Shown: positions 11,960-23,217 of the stretch, piece after piece | Layout of the letters: every line of letters begins with the position of its first letter | How positions within the stretch are numbered: the first letter of the stretch is position 1 | Source: Anticarsia gemmatalis | Taxonomy: Eukaryota > Arthropoda > Insecta > Lepidoptera > Erebidae | DNA: 64,000 nt | Direction of reading: 5' to 3' | Assembly (NCBI RefSeq): GCF_050436995.1 | Contig: NC_134753.1 | Location: 1,922,001-1,986,000 of the forward strand | Program-made: the position numbers and the translations under genes | Notes under the pieces: generated by a model | Seen by the model: the letters and a program-made list of their open reading frames with translations, nothing else | Databases searched by the model: none | What the model was told of the DNA's origin: nothing

Positions 11960-13377
11960 TAACTACCATAAATATTAACAGTAAAATGCGCTGCTGGTGC
12001 GACACTGAGCGTGACTGTACCGCTAGTACAAGTTCCTGCGACACGACGAACTACGCCTGCTGTTTCTGACTGTACCGTTACACATTGCATGCCGGGAAGG
12101 GAGAAGCCGATCTGAAAGAAAAACAATAAAATTACTATTGAATAACACTAAAACAATAATATCTCAACTAAAAACGATTTATTTAAAAACAGTAAGACGC
12201 AAATTGGAAAAACAGTTCATATGGGACTAACGTGATAAAAATGAGAAAAACATTGCTGCACTTTCAGAAAAAGGCTTTTCCCGTTTTTACCCCCTTCGGG
12301 CATTTCCGGGAATCTTCTCTTAGTGCCCCTCTACACTTCCTAAAGAATCTTCATACCGAATGGCATCTTTCTACGCTTAGTAGTTTCGGCAACGCATCAA
12401 TTAGTCAGTCAGTAACGGAAGAGTTATATATATGTATATTGATTGATTCACTAAACAAATAGTATACTTCTTTCAGATTTCTCCCTCCCGCGTCTACTTC
12501 ATTTAATTATATTTTAAACTGTACATACCTGTATATCCACAGATGTATCAGTAATCATGTTGTCATCTACTTCATTTACTTCAGTATATATCAGCTTGCT
12601 AGCGTCTATATTGTTGCAGTCGCCACACTTCCAAATACCACCAGATAGTACAGGTTCTTTACCTAGATGGAACAATTGAGTGTTAAAACTAAGAATGAAA
12701 CGCATCATTATCGGTCCACTCGTTTAGAAGCTACAATTCCATGAACAGACATACAGATACGTCAAACTTATAGGACTAATCCCTGGTTTCTGAGGAACAT
12801 TAAGCAGTAGTTTATCTATTCAATAGCGTTTATACTCGTACTAGCTGTGCCCGCCCAACTTCGCTTGCGTCACATAAGAGAGAATAAGTCAAAATTTTCC
12901 TCGTTTTTTTACATTGTTTACTGGTACTCTGCCTATACCCTTCCTCGATAAATTGGCTATCTAACACTGAAATAATTTCAAATCGGGCCAGTAGTTCCTG
13001 AGATTAGCGCGTTCAAACAAACAAACAAACAATCAAACAAACAAACTCTTCAGCTTTATAATATTAGTATAGTTAATATTAGTATAGATATTAGTATAGA
13101 TAAAAAAAAGGTATTGTACGCAGAAACCGGGGGCTAGTGGTGACTCAGGTGACTCAAGACCTAGCCCCACCCTTATTACGGGAGGAAACCCTTGCATGGG
13201 ACAGCAAAGGGTTGAACTTATTTATTATTTACCATCATCAACTTCATCGGAGTCTTCCAACTTACTGCTGTCACCATTCAACAACAAATCCATGATGATC
13301 GAATCAAATTCTTCATCACTTGTATCACAATCACCCAAACTAACCACCACTAACACGCACAATAATTTTAACAACAT
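11959..13377 (-). CDS. Small secreted protein with CxxC motif, complete, 3 exons
   Basis: Exons, 5' to 3': 13233-13377, 12529-12662, 11959-12111; phases agree and encode 143 aa. The start MLLKLLCVLVVVSLGDCDTS is a clear signal peptide, probably cut before D16. A short acidic segment follows (residues 18-48, many D/E), then SGGIWKCGDCNNIDASKL with a CxxC (C61, C64), and a C-terminal part with C103 and C121 that ends TVTLSVAPAAHFTVNIYGS. Four cysteines in the mature body suggest two disulphides. The last strand-rich segment ending in V-x-I-Y-G resembles the end of the insect MBF2 / salivary-secreted-peptide family, but this is tentative. Splice sites are good (donors gtaaat and gtatgt, acceptors ctag and ttcag). 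Intron 1 holds a MITE split by a Helitron. Role unknown; likely extracellular. Confidence 0.8.
12781..13134. mobile_element. Foldback MITE family A (copy 3), split by a Helitron
   Basis: Left part 12781-12832 (ggtttctgaggaacattaag through tttatctattcaatagcg) and right end near 13113-13134 (gtacgcagaaaccgg) match the two arms of family A. The stretch between them is the Helitron listed at 12841-13104. The MITE is therefore the older insertion. Lies in intron 1 of the small secreted-protein gene. Confidence 0.7.
12841..13104 (-). mobile_element. Non-autonomous Helitron H1, nested
   Basis: On plus it begins CTAGctgtgcccgcccaact and ends with several copies of attagtatagat, the reverse of the Helitron 5' end. 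The (CAAA)n tract reads caaacaatcaaacaaacaaa. The 5'-terminal motif is repeated about three times. Confidence 0.7.
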
Positions 13378-15516
13378 TATTATATTTTGTACAACATATT
13401 TTGCAGTGATTTTTGGCTGAGATCTTTAATATAATTAAACAAAGTAATTTATAGTTTATTTTGTTTAAGACCATGAATGCTAACATTTGTTAGGGATCGG
13501 CCATAAGATACGTGAGTAAACCGCGCGTAGTGGCGGTTGGTTGGTCGTAAAACGATTCTGATGATATTACCGACCGTTATGTTTACTTTGAAATTAATAA
13601 ACGAAAGAATGAACACTTTTATCCAAAGTTATTTAAAAAACGTTTTATTAGATCTCGCTCATCGCGGCATCGCTGCATTGTTTCAAAAGATACATTTCAT
13701 TATACGTTAATTGTACAAAAGTGACTGAAGATAACTAATTATATTAAATAAATAGAGCTTTAACCGTAGTCGGAAGCCAAAAAACGTTCTAGTCTCTATC
13801 TAAAACTAAAAGAACGTTAAAGGAAACAAAATTGAAGAAAGTGATTAATAAAATTTACTACTACATAAAATCAGAGTAAAGTAATTGCTAAACTAACACC
13901 GTCATACAATATTTAGTGGCCGCACCTCGAGAATGTTTTATCAAAATCATTGACCCCTCAGATAAGTAGCGTCCGCGCACTCCCGGGTTCAAGTCTGTGT
14001 TGTGTAATGTTATACAATATGCGTTGTAATGACGTGACGTGGGTATTATTGTTTATATAATTTTGTATATTGCCGTCCTATTGCTGGGCGTGGGATATAA
14101 CTTTAAATAATATTAAAGGGGAAAATTATGGTTATTATTATGAATTGTACGTAGCTGCCACGCTGAGGTCTTGGGTTAGATTCCTGGACTGGGTAAAGTG
14201 TTACTGACCTTTTGAAATGTATATAAAAATATTTCTCAATAGAAGCTCGAAGATTTGTATAATTATTACATGCAGCTGACATTATAAATGGCGAAACGTG
14301 AGTGTGTTTGGTTCACCTCAGCTTACACCTTTGGTTAAAACGGGCATAATAATATGTGTAAACATTAAGAAGCATGGTCAAACAAACTAAATCCGGAACT
14401 TAAGACTTTGCTCTAAAAATACATCATGATTAAATTGTAACCCAATTAAAATAGTTTATCAATAGAATTGGGATCAAATAAAAACTTAGTTCCCTTACAA
14501 ATAGTTGTAAACTTGTAACAACAAAAGATTTAGTTAAAGTTGAAAAACACAAATTGGCAAAGTTTTCACAAGATGAACTGATTTCTTTGGATACTAATGT
14601 TAACAATGTTGGGAAAGCAATCTGAGCAACAGTTATTTGCCACGATTTCTTGTGTTCAATACTCTGCGGCTTAAGAAATATTATTGTCAATATATTTTCT
14701 CCATAAGCTATCTGCAGCTATCATATGCTATCTATTATTAGCTATTTTTATTTCGTTTTTCTTTTTTGTTTAACCGTATATATTTGTGTATGCTGAAAAC
14801 TTATGTTTTAAACTAATGCAGTCAATACCGTGCACATAACTGTTTTGTACCAAATCTTTTGTGTTGAAATAAATACATTTTTATTTTATTTTTTATTTAT
14901 TTTATCTAAATGTATAAAATTTTATACACAGATAGTTAATAACCTAATTGACTCGTAGAATACTTTTTACCACGGGACATCTTTTCACGCGGACGCTAAG
15001 CTAGTTCATATATAATATCGTGTCATACAGGACCTTCGGTTACAAATACAATGCATCTGACCTTTTCCAATGACTTATGTTACTCGGGTTAAATATTATG
15101 ACCCAAATACAAAATCCATACTTTAATTGCAAAAGAGTGTTTGTTTGTCCTTCTTTTGCGTCTAAACAGCACAACTATTATTATACGACATTTTACAGGG
15201 CGGTATATTATACTGTAAGAAAGAACGTACGCTACATTTTTCAGAATAATAACATATGGGTATTACTGCAGCCAAAAAAACTTATACAAAATAATTTCAT
15301 AGCAACAGTTCCTTCAGTTCTAAGTAACTTCAATCTGTATACATTAATAATGAAGTCTACATATTAATATACTAACGGTGATGGATCACGAATATTTACG
15401 AACATACGCCATCCATCACAATATCCGAGCCTTAATCTTATTCAAATAGGCGTAGGAAACATATTTGATTTTATTTCTCTACAGCATATAAATATAGAAG
15501 TGTTTTTGTACTATAA
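13378..15516. other. Intergenic sequence upstream of the secreted-protein gene
   Basis: The promoter of the minus-strand secreted-protein gene should lie just above 13377 but no motif fixes it. 14160-14215 is a tRNA-like SINE scrap (ggttagattcctgg). 14760-14890 ends in aataaatac and an A/T-rich tail, like the 3' end of a retroposon. No supported gene. Confidence 0.3.
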
Positions 15517-15733
15517 TGTCGGGGCAAAAGTCTTTTCGCATTATAGTATGTATATTGTATAAACTTGTAATAAAATCTCTTTAGCTTCAAGAATCACAAA
15601 TAAGTACACGGGACATTGGGTTTCTTTCAGTGAGCTCGTGTGGTACCCAAATATCGAGCTTTTTTGTGTAGAGAAAAGATTTTATTACAAGTTCATACAT
15701 AATATAATGAGAAAATACTTTTTCGCCGACCTA
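15517..15733 (-). mobile_element. Mariner deletion derivative with transposase fragment
   Basis: Inverted ends: gtcggggcaaaagtcttttc on the left, and ggtcggcgaaaaagtatttt read on the minus strand at the right. The phrase acttgtaataaaatct lies next to both ends. Between them the minus strand (about 15666-15589) reads KKLDIWVPHELTERN then PMSRVLICDS and a stop, the helix-turn-helix region typical of mariner transposase. Most of the gene is missing, so the element cannot move by itself. Confidence 0.8.
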
Positions 15734-15824
15734 ATATTTAGTACTACCGTTCAACTGTACCATACCGTATTACTGTTCCTGTAATTCGGACATCTACCTT
15801 AATGTGATTAATATAGCTTTAAAA

Positions 15825-16082
15825 TCTATACTAATATTATAAAGCTGAAGAGTTTGTTTGTTTGTTTGTTTGTTTGATCGCACTAATCTCAGGAACTACT
15901 GGTCCGATATGAAAAAATATTTCAGTGTTAGATAGTCCATTTATCGAGGAAGGCTATAGGCTAAATATCATCACGCTACGACTAATAGAAGCAGAGTACC
16001 AATAAAAAATGTTACAAAAACGGTGAAAATTTTGACCCATTCTCTCTTATGTGACGCAAGCGAAGTTGCGCGAGTCAGCTAG
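15825..16082 (+). mobile_element. Non-autonomous Helitron H1
   Basis: Starts TCTATACTAATATTATAAAG, carries (GTTT)4 and ends gcgcgagtcagCTAG followed by T. Full length. Confidence 0.75.
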
Positions 16083-16393
16083 TATTTTCTATGACGCGTT
16101 ACTCAGTTCAAACTTCTAAAATAATTCATTTTGCGTCGATATTTACAATCGTGTAAATATCATAAAATATGGCACCCAATTGTTTCGCTATTTATCAACG
16201 CATTATCGAAACTGCTTAACCATTTTCTTAATGTTACTGTTTAATAAAGATACTGTACTTAGTATGATTTATGTTATTCATAACAATATGAAAATGTTCT
16301 TCTAAGTATAATGTTAGTAATAACTTTATATTATTTACACATGATCATTTACAATTTACAAGGCATTGTGACTAAACTAAACTTATAAATATA

Positions 16394-16618
16394 CTAGCTG
16401 ACCCGCGCAACTTCGCCTGCGTCACATAAGAAAGAATGACAACATATTTTTTTTTACTGCTGCTCTGCTCCTATTGGTCGTAGCGTGATGATATATAGCT
16501 TATAGCCTTCCTCGATAAATGGGCTATCTATCACTGAATTTTTCAAATCGGACGAGTAGTTCCTGAGATTAGCGCGTTCAAAAAAACAAACTCTTCGGCT
16601 TTATAATATTAGTATAAA
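16394..16618 (-). mobile_element. Non-autonomous Helitron H1, diverged
   Basis: Begins CTAGctgacccgcgcaactt and ends ctttataatattagtataaa. The CAAA tract is mostly lost and the 5' end is mutated. Confidence 0.7.
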
Positions 16619-16628
16619 TACGTAACTA

Positions 16629-16880
16629 GCTTTTGCCTGCGATTTCGTCCGCGTGGTTTGTGACTTAGGACAGAATTTTCATGCAAACTTTCATTCCTTA
16701 TTTTATCCCGTTAGGGATGAATTGTATCAAAATCCTTTCTTAGCTTACATTTATTTATCTGCATGCCAAATTTCAGCTCGATCTGTGTTGTGGTTTGGGC
16801 TATGCGTAGATAGATCACTATGTCAGTGAGTCAGTCACCTTTGAGTTTTATATGTAGGTATATGTATATATGTAGATTCA
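16629..16880. repeat. LINE/SINE-like repeat fragment
   Basis: Begins ctagcttttgcctgcgattt and continues cgtccgcgtggtttg; later phrases are ccaaatttcagctcgatctg and tcagtgagtcagtcacctt. These are common in lepidopteran interspersed repeats. No coding capacity. Confidence 0.45.
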
Positions 16881-17255
16881 TATATGCAAAACATAAAATA
16901 ACTTGGAAAATTGTACAGCTCCTTTATTTCTACGAATAAAGCAAATAAAGGCCTAAGTAAAAGTTAATTTACTTAATCTACTTAAATCTAGTTTTACTAA
17001 AACTTCTCGAATAACTTTTATTAGATGCAGTGGGACTATTTTGAGTACTCATTAACTCTATCGTCATTGAGATTGCCTTTCTACAACTCAGAATGAAGCA
17101 CTCAAAGTAAAATGAAAATTTAAATTGGCTTTCTTTGGAAAACAGATTTAAGTTAATGTTCAATTGTAATAATGATTGCCCTGAGTCTGATGAAATGTGT
17201 ACTTTGAAATCGTAGATTTTTTTTATTTCAAGAACCGTTTATAATTATATTCTAA

Positions 17256-17518
17256 CTAGCTGACCCGCGCAACTTCGCTTGCGTCACATAAGAGAGAATA
17301 GGTCATAATTTTCCCTGTTTTTATAACATTTTTCGTTGCTACTCCGCTCCTAATATCCGTAGCGTGATGATACATAGCCTATAACCTTCCTCGATAGATG
17401 GGCTATCTAACACTGAAATAATTTTTCGTATCGGACCAGTAGTTCCTGAAATTAGCGCGTTCAAACAAACAAACAAACAAACTCTTCAGCTTTATAATAT
17501 TATTAGTATTAGTATAGA
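17256..17518 (-). mobile_element. Non-autonomous Helitron H1
   Basis: Begins CTAGctgacccgcgcaactt and ends tattagtattagtataga, with a duplicated 5'-terminal motif. Confidence 0.75.
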
Positions 17519-17678
17519 TTTCTAACCTCTTATTATATGGCACTAACATTGTTAATGGCGAAACGTGAGTGTATTTCTTACACCTATGTCTGTTTACTGT
17601 ACATTGGGCTAACATTGTTAATTGCGAAGCGTGAGTGTATTTCACAATTCACATACTTGTGTCTATTATAAGAGACTT

Positions 17679-18843
17679 ACATTGTTATTGGCAGACCTGG
17701 GTGTATTTTTTACATCCGCTTACTCCTGAGGGCATAACAGGCGTGATGTTATGTTTGTATGAAACGCTTAAGTAATAGTCAGTCTTGTATGTTTTTCTCA
17801 CGATATTTTCCTTTACCAATAAAGCAAGTGATGCAATTTCTAATAACCACATAATATGCAAAGTTTCCTGAATTATGCATCTTAATATTGTGTGGTGTAA
17901 TAAAATTGTAAAGAAGGGAAAAGTTACGCAATCACGCAGCACTCAGTCTGTGATTCAGCTATATTATGTCTAACTAACTTTCAACCTTGACTTTGACGTA
18001 GAAGTTCACTTATTTGCATCATTCTCATCCTCTCTTACAGCATATATTACACTCTCTAAGGTACATACATGCCAAATAGTAGCTTTTTTTAGGTTCAATA
18101 GTTTCGGCTGTGCTGTCTTCTAGTCAGCCACTCAGTAATGAATTTTTTTGAACAGTTTTTTTTAACATATTTTTTTTAGACATCTCCCACACTAAGAATC
18201 GCTCTTGTGTCGCGGGGACTTTTACAAACATACAAACAACGGACACAAAGCACAACCAGACCCGAAGCAATTATTTGTGGATCGCACAAATAATTGCTCC
18301 GTGTGGGAATCGAACCCACGACCTCCCGTTGCAGTGGTATCGGCGTGGCGACCTAAACCACTGCGCCACGGAAGCAGACATACATTGTTATTGGCAAAAC
18401 CTGGGTGTATTTTTAATATCTGCCTACTCCTGAGGGCATAACAGGCGTGATGTTATGTTTGTATGAAACGCTTAAGTAATAGTCAGTCTTGTATGTTTTT
18501 CTCACGATATTTTCCTTCACCGATAAAGCAAGTGATGCAATTTCTAATAACCACATAATATGAAAAGTTTCCTGTATTATGCATCTTAATACTGTGTGGT
18601 GTAATAAAATTGTATAGAAGGGAAAAGTTACGCAATCACGCAGCACTCAGTCTGTGATTCAACTATGTTATGTCCAACTAGCTTTCAACCTTGACTTTGC
18701 CCGCGTAGAAGTTCACTTAGTTGCATCATTCTGATTCTCTCTTACAGCACTATTACACTCTCTAAGAAACATACATGCCAAATTGCAGCTTTTTGCGTTC
18801 AATAGTTTCAGCTGTGCTGTCTTCTATCAGTCACTCACTAACG
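17679..18843. repeat. Direct duplication of about 0.46 kb flanking a SINE
   Basis: 17679-18141 and 18382-18843 are near-identical direct copies, both running from acattgttattggca through gcataacaggcgtgatgtta and cacgcagcactcagtctgtg to a shared end near gctgtgctgtcttct. Between them lie unrelated bases and the S1 SINE at 18177-18376. Matching open frames in the two copies reflect the duplication, not genes. Confidence 0.8.
18177..18376 (-). mobile_element. tRNA-derived SINE, family S1
   Basis: Full-length reverse copy: ctcccacactaagaatcgct, then gggaatcgaacccacg (B box on minus) and ccactgcgccacgg (A box on minus). Lies between the two arms of the direct duplication. Confidence 0.85.
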
Positions 18844-18917
18844 GAAGAGTTTTATTTAACTGCATAAATGACTTGGTTTGTACGAATTTGCCGATAAGTA
18901 TCCGTTTTTAAGATAGT

Positions 18918-19432
18918 CTACAAATAAATAAATAAATAAATATTATTGGACAACTCACACACGGTCATTTGATTCCAAACTAAGCAGAGCTTTTACTATG
19001 GCAACCAAATAACTGATAAACATTTTTTTTTTTTTTTAAATACAACTCCCGCACTAAGAATTGCTCTTGTGTCGCGGGGACTTTTACAAACATACAAGCA
19101 ACGGACACAAAGCACAACCAGACCCGAAACAATTATTTGTGGATCGCACAAATAATTGTCCCGTGTGGGAATCGAACCCCCGACCTCCCGACGCAATGGT
19201 TGCGGCGGCGTGGTGACCTAAACCACTGCGCCACGGAGGCAGTCAAAACAAAAAAACATACTTATATACTTCTAAATACATACTTAAATAGATACATTAA
19301 CATCCAGGCTCAGAGCAAATACCCGTGCTCATCACACAAAGATTTGTCCCGGGTGGGTTTCGAACCCACCACACGCGGCGCTACGGTTGTTGCAGCGAGG
19401 TGACCGCTTAAACCACTGCGCCAAACTTGCAG
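18918..19432 (-). mobile_element. SINE S2 interrupted by SINE S1
   Basis: The S2 tail part is 18918-19026 (ggacaactcacacacggtca through aactgataaacat) and its head part 19252-19432 (acatacttatatac through ccactgcgccaaac). An S1 copy occupies about 19040-19244. The short motif aaacat occurs on both sides and is the likely target-site duplication. Confidence 0.8.
19040..19244 (-). mobile_element. tRNA-derived SINE, family S1, nested
   Basis: Runs from tacaactcccgcactaag to ccactgcgccacggaggcag. A run of T on its left is the A tail of the minus-strand insertion. It is younger than the S2 copy it split. Confidence 0.85.
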
Positions 19433-22390
19433 TTAATCACCCACTCCTTTGAAATAGCAAAAGAGGGGGTGATACTAATAACCAAAAGTGGTCGAAGTGA
19501 CAGCTAACAACTAGCCAGCACCTCCTACTCTAAGATAAGATGAGATAAGATACTCTATCCGTAAGAAATCAAGAACAGAAACAGGTCTTCCTAAATCATA
19601 AGAATATATCCCATGCATATTCAAATCAAAACTTTTTTTATACTTAAGATGAAATGAATAATTCAAACTAGGGTCCTGATATTCGCTCAAGTTTGTCGCA
19701 AAACTATTCTCTAGGGTCCTATAATGCCCTAGTACTATGAAGGTCGGATATAGCAGTATTTTATATGAAACAGTTTTATATGAGCAGGAACATAGTAATA
19801 AAGTTGATATTGAATTTGACATGTTTGTATGGGATTTATGTAAAGTGATTTTAAGAATTGATTTGTGGAAACTTTTGGGCTTATTTAGAACAATTTCTTG
19901 AAGATGTTTAACTACTGAAGTAATGAGCTTTATCAAATCTATACTAATTTACAGTATTTAAATATCATCGCCAAACGTGGTGCACCAGTGCCACGCACAG
20001 GCAAAAAAACAAAAAACAAAACAAACAAAACAATGGCAGCGCAGCTAGTCTAAGAAATTGATTTACCTATGTTTGGCGATATTTCTTTGTATCAAATAAA
20101 ATGGGAACCTGTCGACAAGATAATAAGTAACTGCTGAAAGTTGTTAATGTAAACGAAGTTTATTTATAAAAGTGTCGAGTTATAGCCAGTACAGGATATT
20201 TTTATAGCAAAGCGTTTGACATAGTTCTCAAAGTTTGTACACAAAGTCATCCCATATTTACATATTTATAGGATACCCCTACATAAAAAAAACTAAAACA
20301 AAAGTAGGTTAACGATGATGAAACCTTCCTACAACCTCTTAAGCTTATGATAGAATACAACGATTACATAAAATTTGGTTTCCCACAAAATATAAAAGTA
20401 GAACATTTCAGAGTAAAACGTTCATAAAAACAAGGGATCATCCTAAAAGAATATTCCTTATAAAACAGGTTATAACCTAATGTCTGAAATGAGATCCACT
20501 GAATCACCAACAAACAGCCATTTGATTTTGAACCTTAAGCTTCCGTGTTAAGGTTCCCACCGACTGAATTTGTATCGTGGAATTTATGATTTTAATACAG
20601 ATTGGTATTCTAAACAAATCTTTTAATTCCGTATAAAACGTTTTACCATTTTAATACGAGGGCTTTTAACCGATATTTGGAATCTTCTTGCTTCTTTATC
20701 TTAAATGAGATGAGAAAATCTACAAAGGGGATTCGAACCTGCTAATAGTATTGCTTTAAATCAGATTACTGCGTTTTAAGCTTATTGAGTTCTATTGGAC
20801 TAGTGGATCGATTGAAGTAATCTATTAGAAATATTTGACTGTTCAAACAATTGGAATAAGCCCCTGAGGGCAATTTTCTGATAATATAAATTGGAGTTAT
20901 TGAAATAGTCGGCAAGATATTATTATTGTATTTCGGTTATAAGCCTGAAATAGATCTTTATATTACTAAAGCTAAAAGTTTAATTCTGAGCCTAATTTGT
21001 CGAAGCTACATTTACATCTTCTCAAACGAACTACGCGCGATCTTTTCTTAAGTAATAATGTTGTAGAGTTATTTCTTGTTTCTTGGTTTTGATGCGCCGA
21101 TCTTTGAATCTATTTATAATCATAGAGAGACTCTTCAAACCTTCCTGTTTAATTTAGTAACGTGGCCGGTATGGGGCAATAGGCTCGCCTTTCTATTACT
21201 TACATGAGACTATAATATTGTAAATGACGAAACGTGGTTATATTTTAAACACCCTTGACTACACCTTAAGCGGGAGCTGAGAATAATAGGTGTGATATTA
21301 TGTATGCATCATGTAGGTACGTATATATGAAAAAGTAAGAACATAACGATTCCTAAATTACAATACGAATGAAAAAATCAGAATAATCACACCCACATTT
21401 TTCGGTGACTGCCAGTTTTATCACAAAATCAAACCCAAAACTTTCAGGAAAAGGAATTATTCAAACAAAATAAATTGAATTTGAATTGAGGAAGGTTTGA
21501 ACCTTACATTACGTTGGGGTTGGCTGCACCTTTGTGCTGTAACTGACAGTTTTCTACCACAAAAACTTAATTACTTTGCCTTTTCCTTCACTATTCTAAC
21601 TAAGATGAGCTGAGAATAAAGCTGCTTGGTTTTTATAAGAAGTTAAAAGAAAATGTAATCCTGGGATTTTGTCTAGATTATTCTTACAAGTATTTTTCTT
21701 TCACTGGAAGTTTGCAATGAACACCCAACGGTTACTAGAGCTTAGATAACAAATTTATCTTTTTTAATTACAAAAATGCCAAACAAATGTGTTCATATCA
21801 ATACAATAAGATGTATGGATGTGAATAAAGCAAATTAAGTTCGTATGGATCGTAACTAGAGGCGTTGTCTTGTCTCTGCCTACCCCTATGTGAAGAAGGC
21901 ATGATTTATGTCTTCCTTTGAATCTAATACAATAATATTTAGTATTAGCAGATGTATTAATTTCATACATCCATAAATTCACGCCTTTTTCCAATAGGGA
22001 TAGGCAGAGACCGCCACTTGGTACGATCCCTACAAACTTACGATGCTTCATTCACACCCCTACAACTTGTCATAGGTACTTTATCATCTGTATTAGACAA
22101 TAAATTATACATTTCAGAACTTTAACTATTGCAAATGCGTAATTTATTGCACTCAACTTAACCTGCATTGCTGATTTTAAGGTCTCAAATATACCTACAT
22201 AAATATTTTTTCAAGCCTCTCATGATGAATAAACATCAAAATAACTGAATACTGGCATTTACTCTGCACAAAGGTTAAGCTTGCCATTCAACGTGGCAAA
22301 GCTGTCAGCATGCGAACGTTCCCGCTATGTACAAGAATATTACAACATATAGAGCACTACGTTTTGTTGAAACGTTTTATACAGTTTTTA
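19433..22390. other. Long intergenic stretch with little recognisable content
   Basis: AT-rich. A 141-codon minus-strand open frame spans 19511-19936, but it has no recognised domain and I do not call it a gene. 21216-21300 holds a scrap of the lepidopteran repeat with aatgacgaaacgtgg. Around 22275-22345 the plus strand reads KLAIQRGKAVS, which may be a very decayed retroelement remnant. Nothing else is supported. Confidence 0.3.
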
Positions 22391-22396
22391 TTTTTA

Positions 22397-22590
22397 CTAG
22401 CGGTCCTTCCCGGTTTAAAACAGTTATTTTACCATAAATATCCTTACATTTTACACATAAACAGTCCTCTTGAATGAACCCTATCTATTAAAAAAACCGC
22501 ATCTAAATCCGTTGCGTAGTTTTAAAGACCTAAGCATAAATTGATACAGGTATAGAAATAGGCGCTTTTGCTTTATACTATGTAGTGATT
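22397..22590. repeat. Interspersed repeat, family R2
   Basis: Shares ttttacacataaac, aaaaaccgca and tttatactatgtagtgatt with 25018-25213. Both copies end at the same point, which suggests a fixed 3' end as in a LINE or SINE. Confidence 0.55.
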
Positions 22591-22620
22591 AATTTTAAAA
22601 AAATACATATTGATATCGAG

Positions 22621-22830
22621 GATATGAGGCGCTCGTACCTAGTAGCGCTCACCGGTCGGTAAACGATCTGTGGATTCAAACAAGCTTTGGTGTTTCCAGG
22701 TTTCCATAGATGAGTGAACGCTAACTGAGCGTCTCCGTGCATCGGAGAGCCATAAAAAGTCAAGCCTGGTTGTTATCAATTAAGATAATAGTCGTTAAGC
22801 TATTTCAGAGGCTTTTCCGGTGGCTTGCTA
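22621..22830. repeat. Interspersed repeat, family R1
   Basis: Contains tagcgctcaccggtcggtaa, tgagcgtctccgtgcatcgg and cctggttgttatcaattaag. Related to 10798-11125, 32222-32396 and 58886-59145. Confidence 0.6.
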
Positions 22831-22957
22831 CTAGATTGATCACTAATCATATATACGAAAAGTTAAGTAGAAAGAGTTCGTTTTTGTTTTTATTTTATAA
22901 ACAGTTTCATTCACAAACTTGCAGTAGCATCATTTAAGTCCGTAACGTTATAAAATA

Positions 22958-23217
22958 CTAGCTGACCCGCGCAACTTCGGATGCGTTATATAAGAGAATG
23001 GGTTAAAATTTTCCCCGTTTTTGTAACATTTTTTACTGGTATTCTGCTCCTATTAGTCGTAGCGTGATGATATATAGCCTATAACCTTCCTCGATAAATG
23101 GACTATCTTGTCTGTGTTGTAACACTGAAATAATTTTTCAAATCGTATCAGTAGTTCCTGAGATTAGCGCGTTCAAACAAACAAACAAACTATTCAGCTT
23201 TATAATATTAGTATAGA
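22958..23217 (-). mobile_element. Non-autonomous Helitron H1
   Basis: Begins CTAGctgacccgcgcaactt and ends tttataatattagtataga. It carries a short extra segment (tgtctgtgttg) in the middle. Confidence 0.75.

Noticed and set aside
17685..18646. Two similar minus-strand frames of about 80 codons
   Set aside because: They result from the direct duplication; the sequence carries dispersed-repeat phrases and has no coding features.
19511..19936. 141-codon open frame on the minus strand
   Set aside because: It is the longest single frame in the desert, but it has no recognised domain, no signal peptide, AT-driven amino acid use and no supporting splice or poly(A) context.
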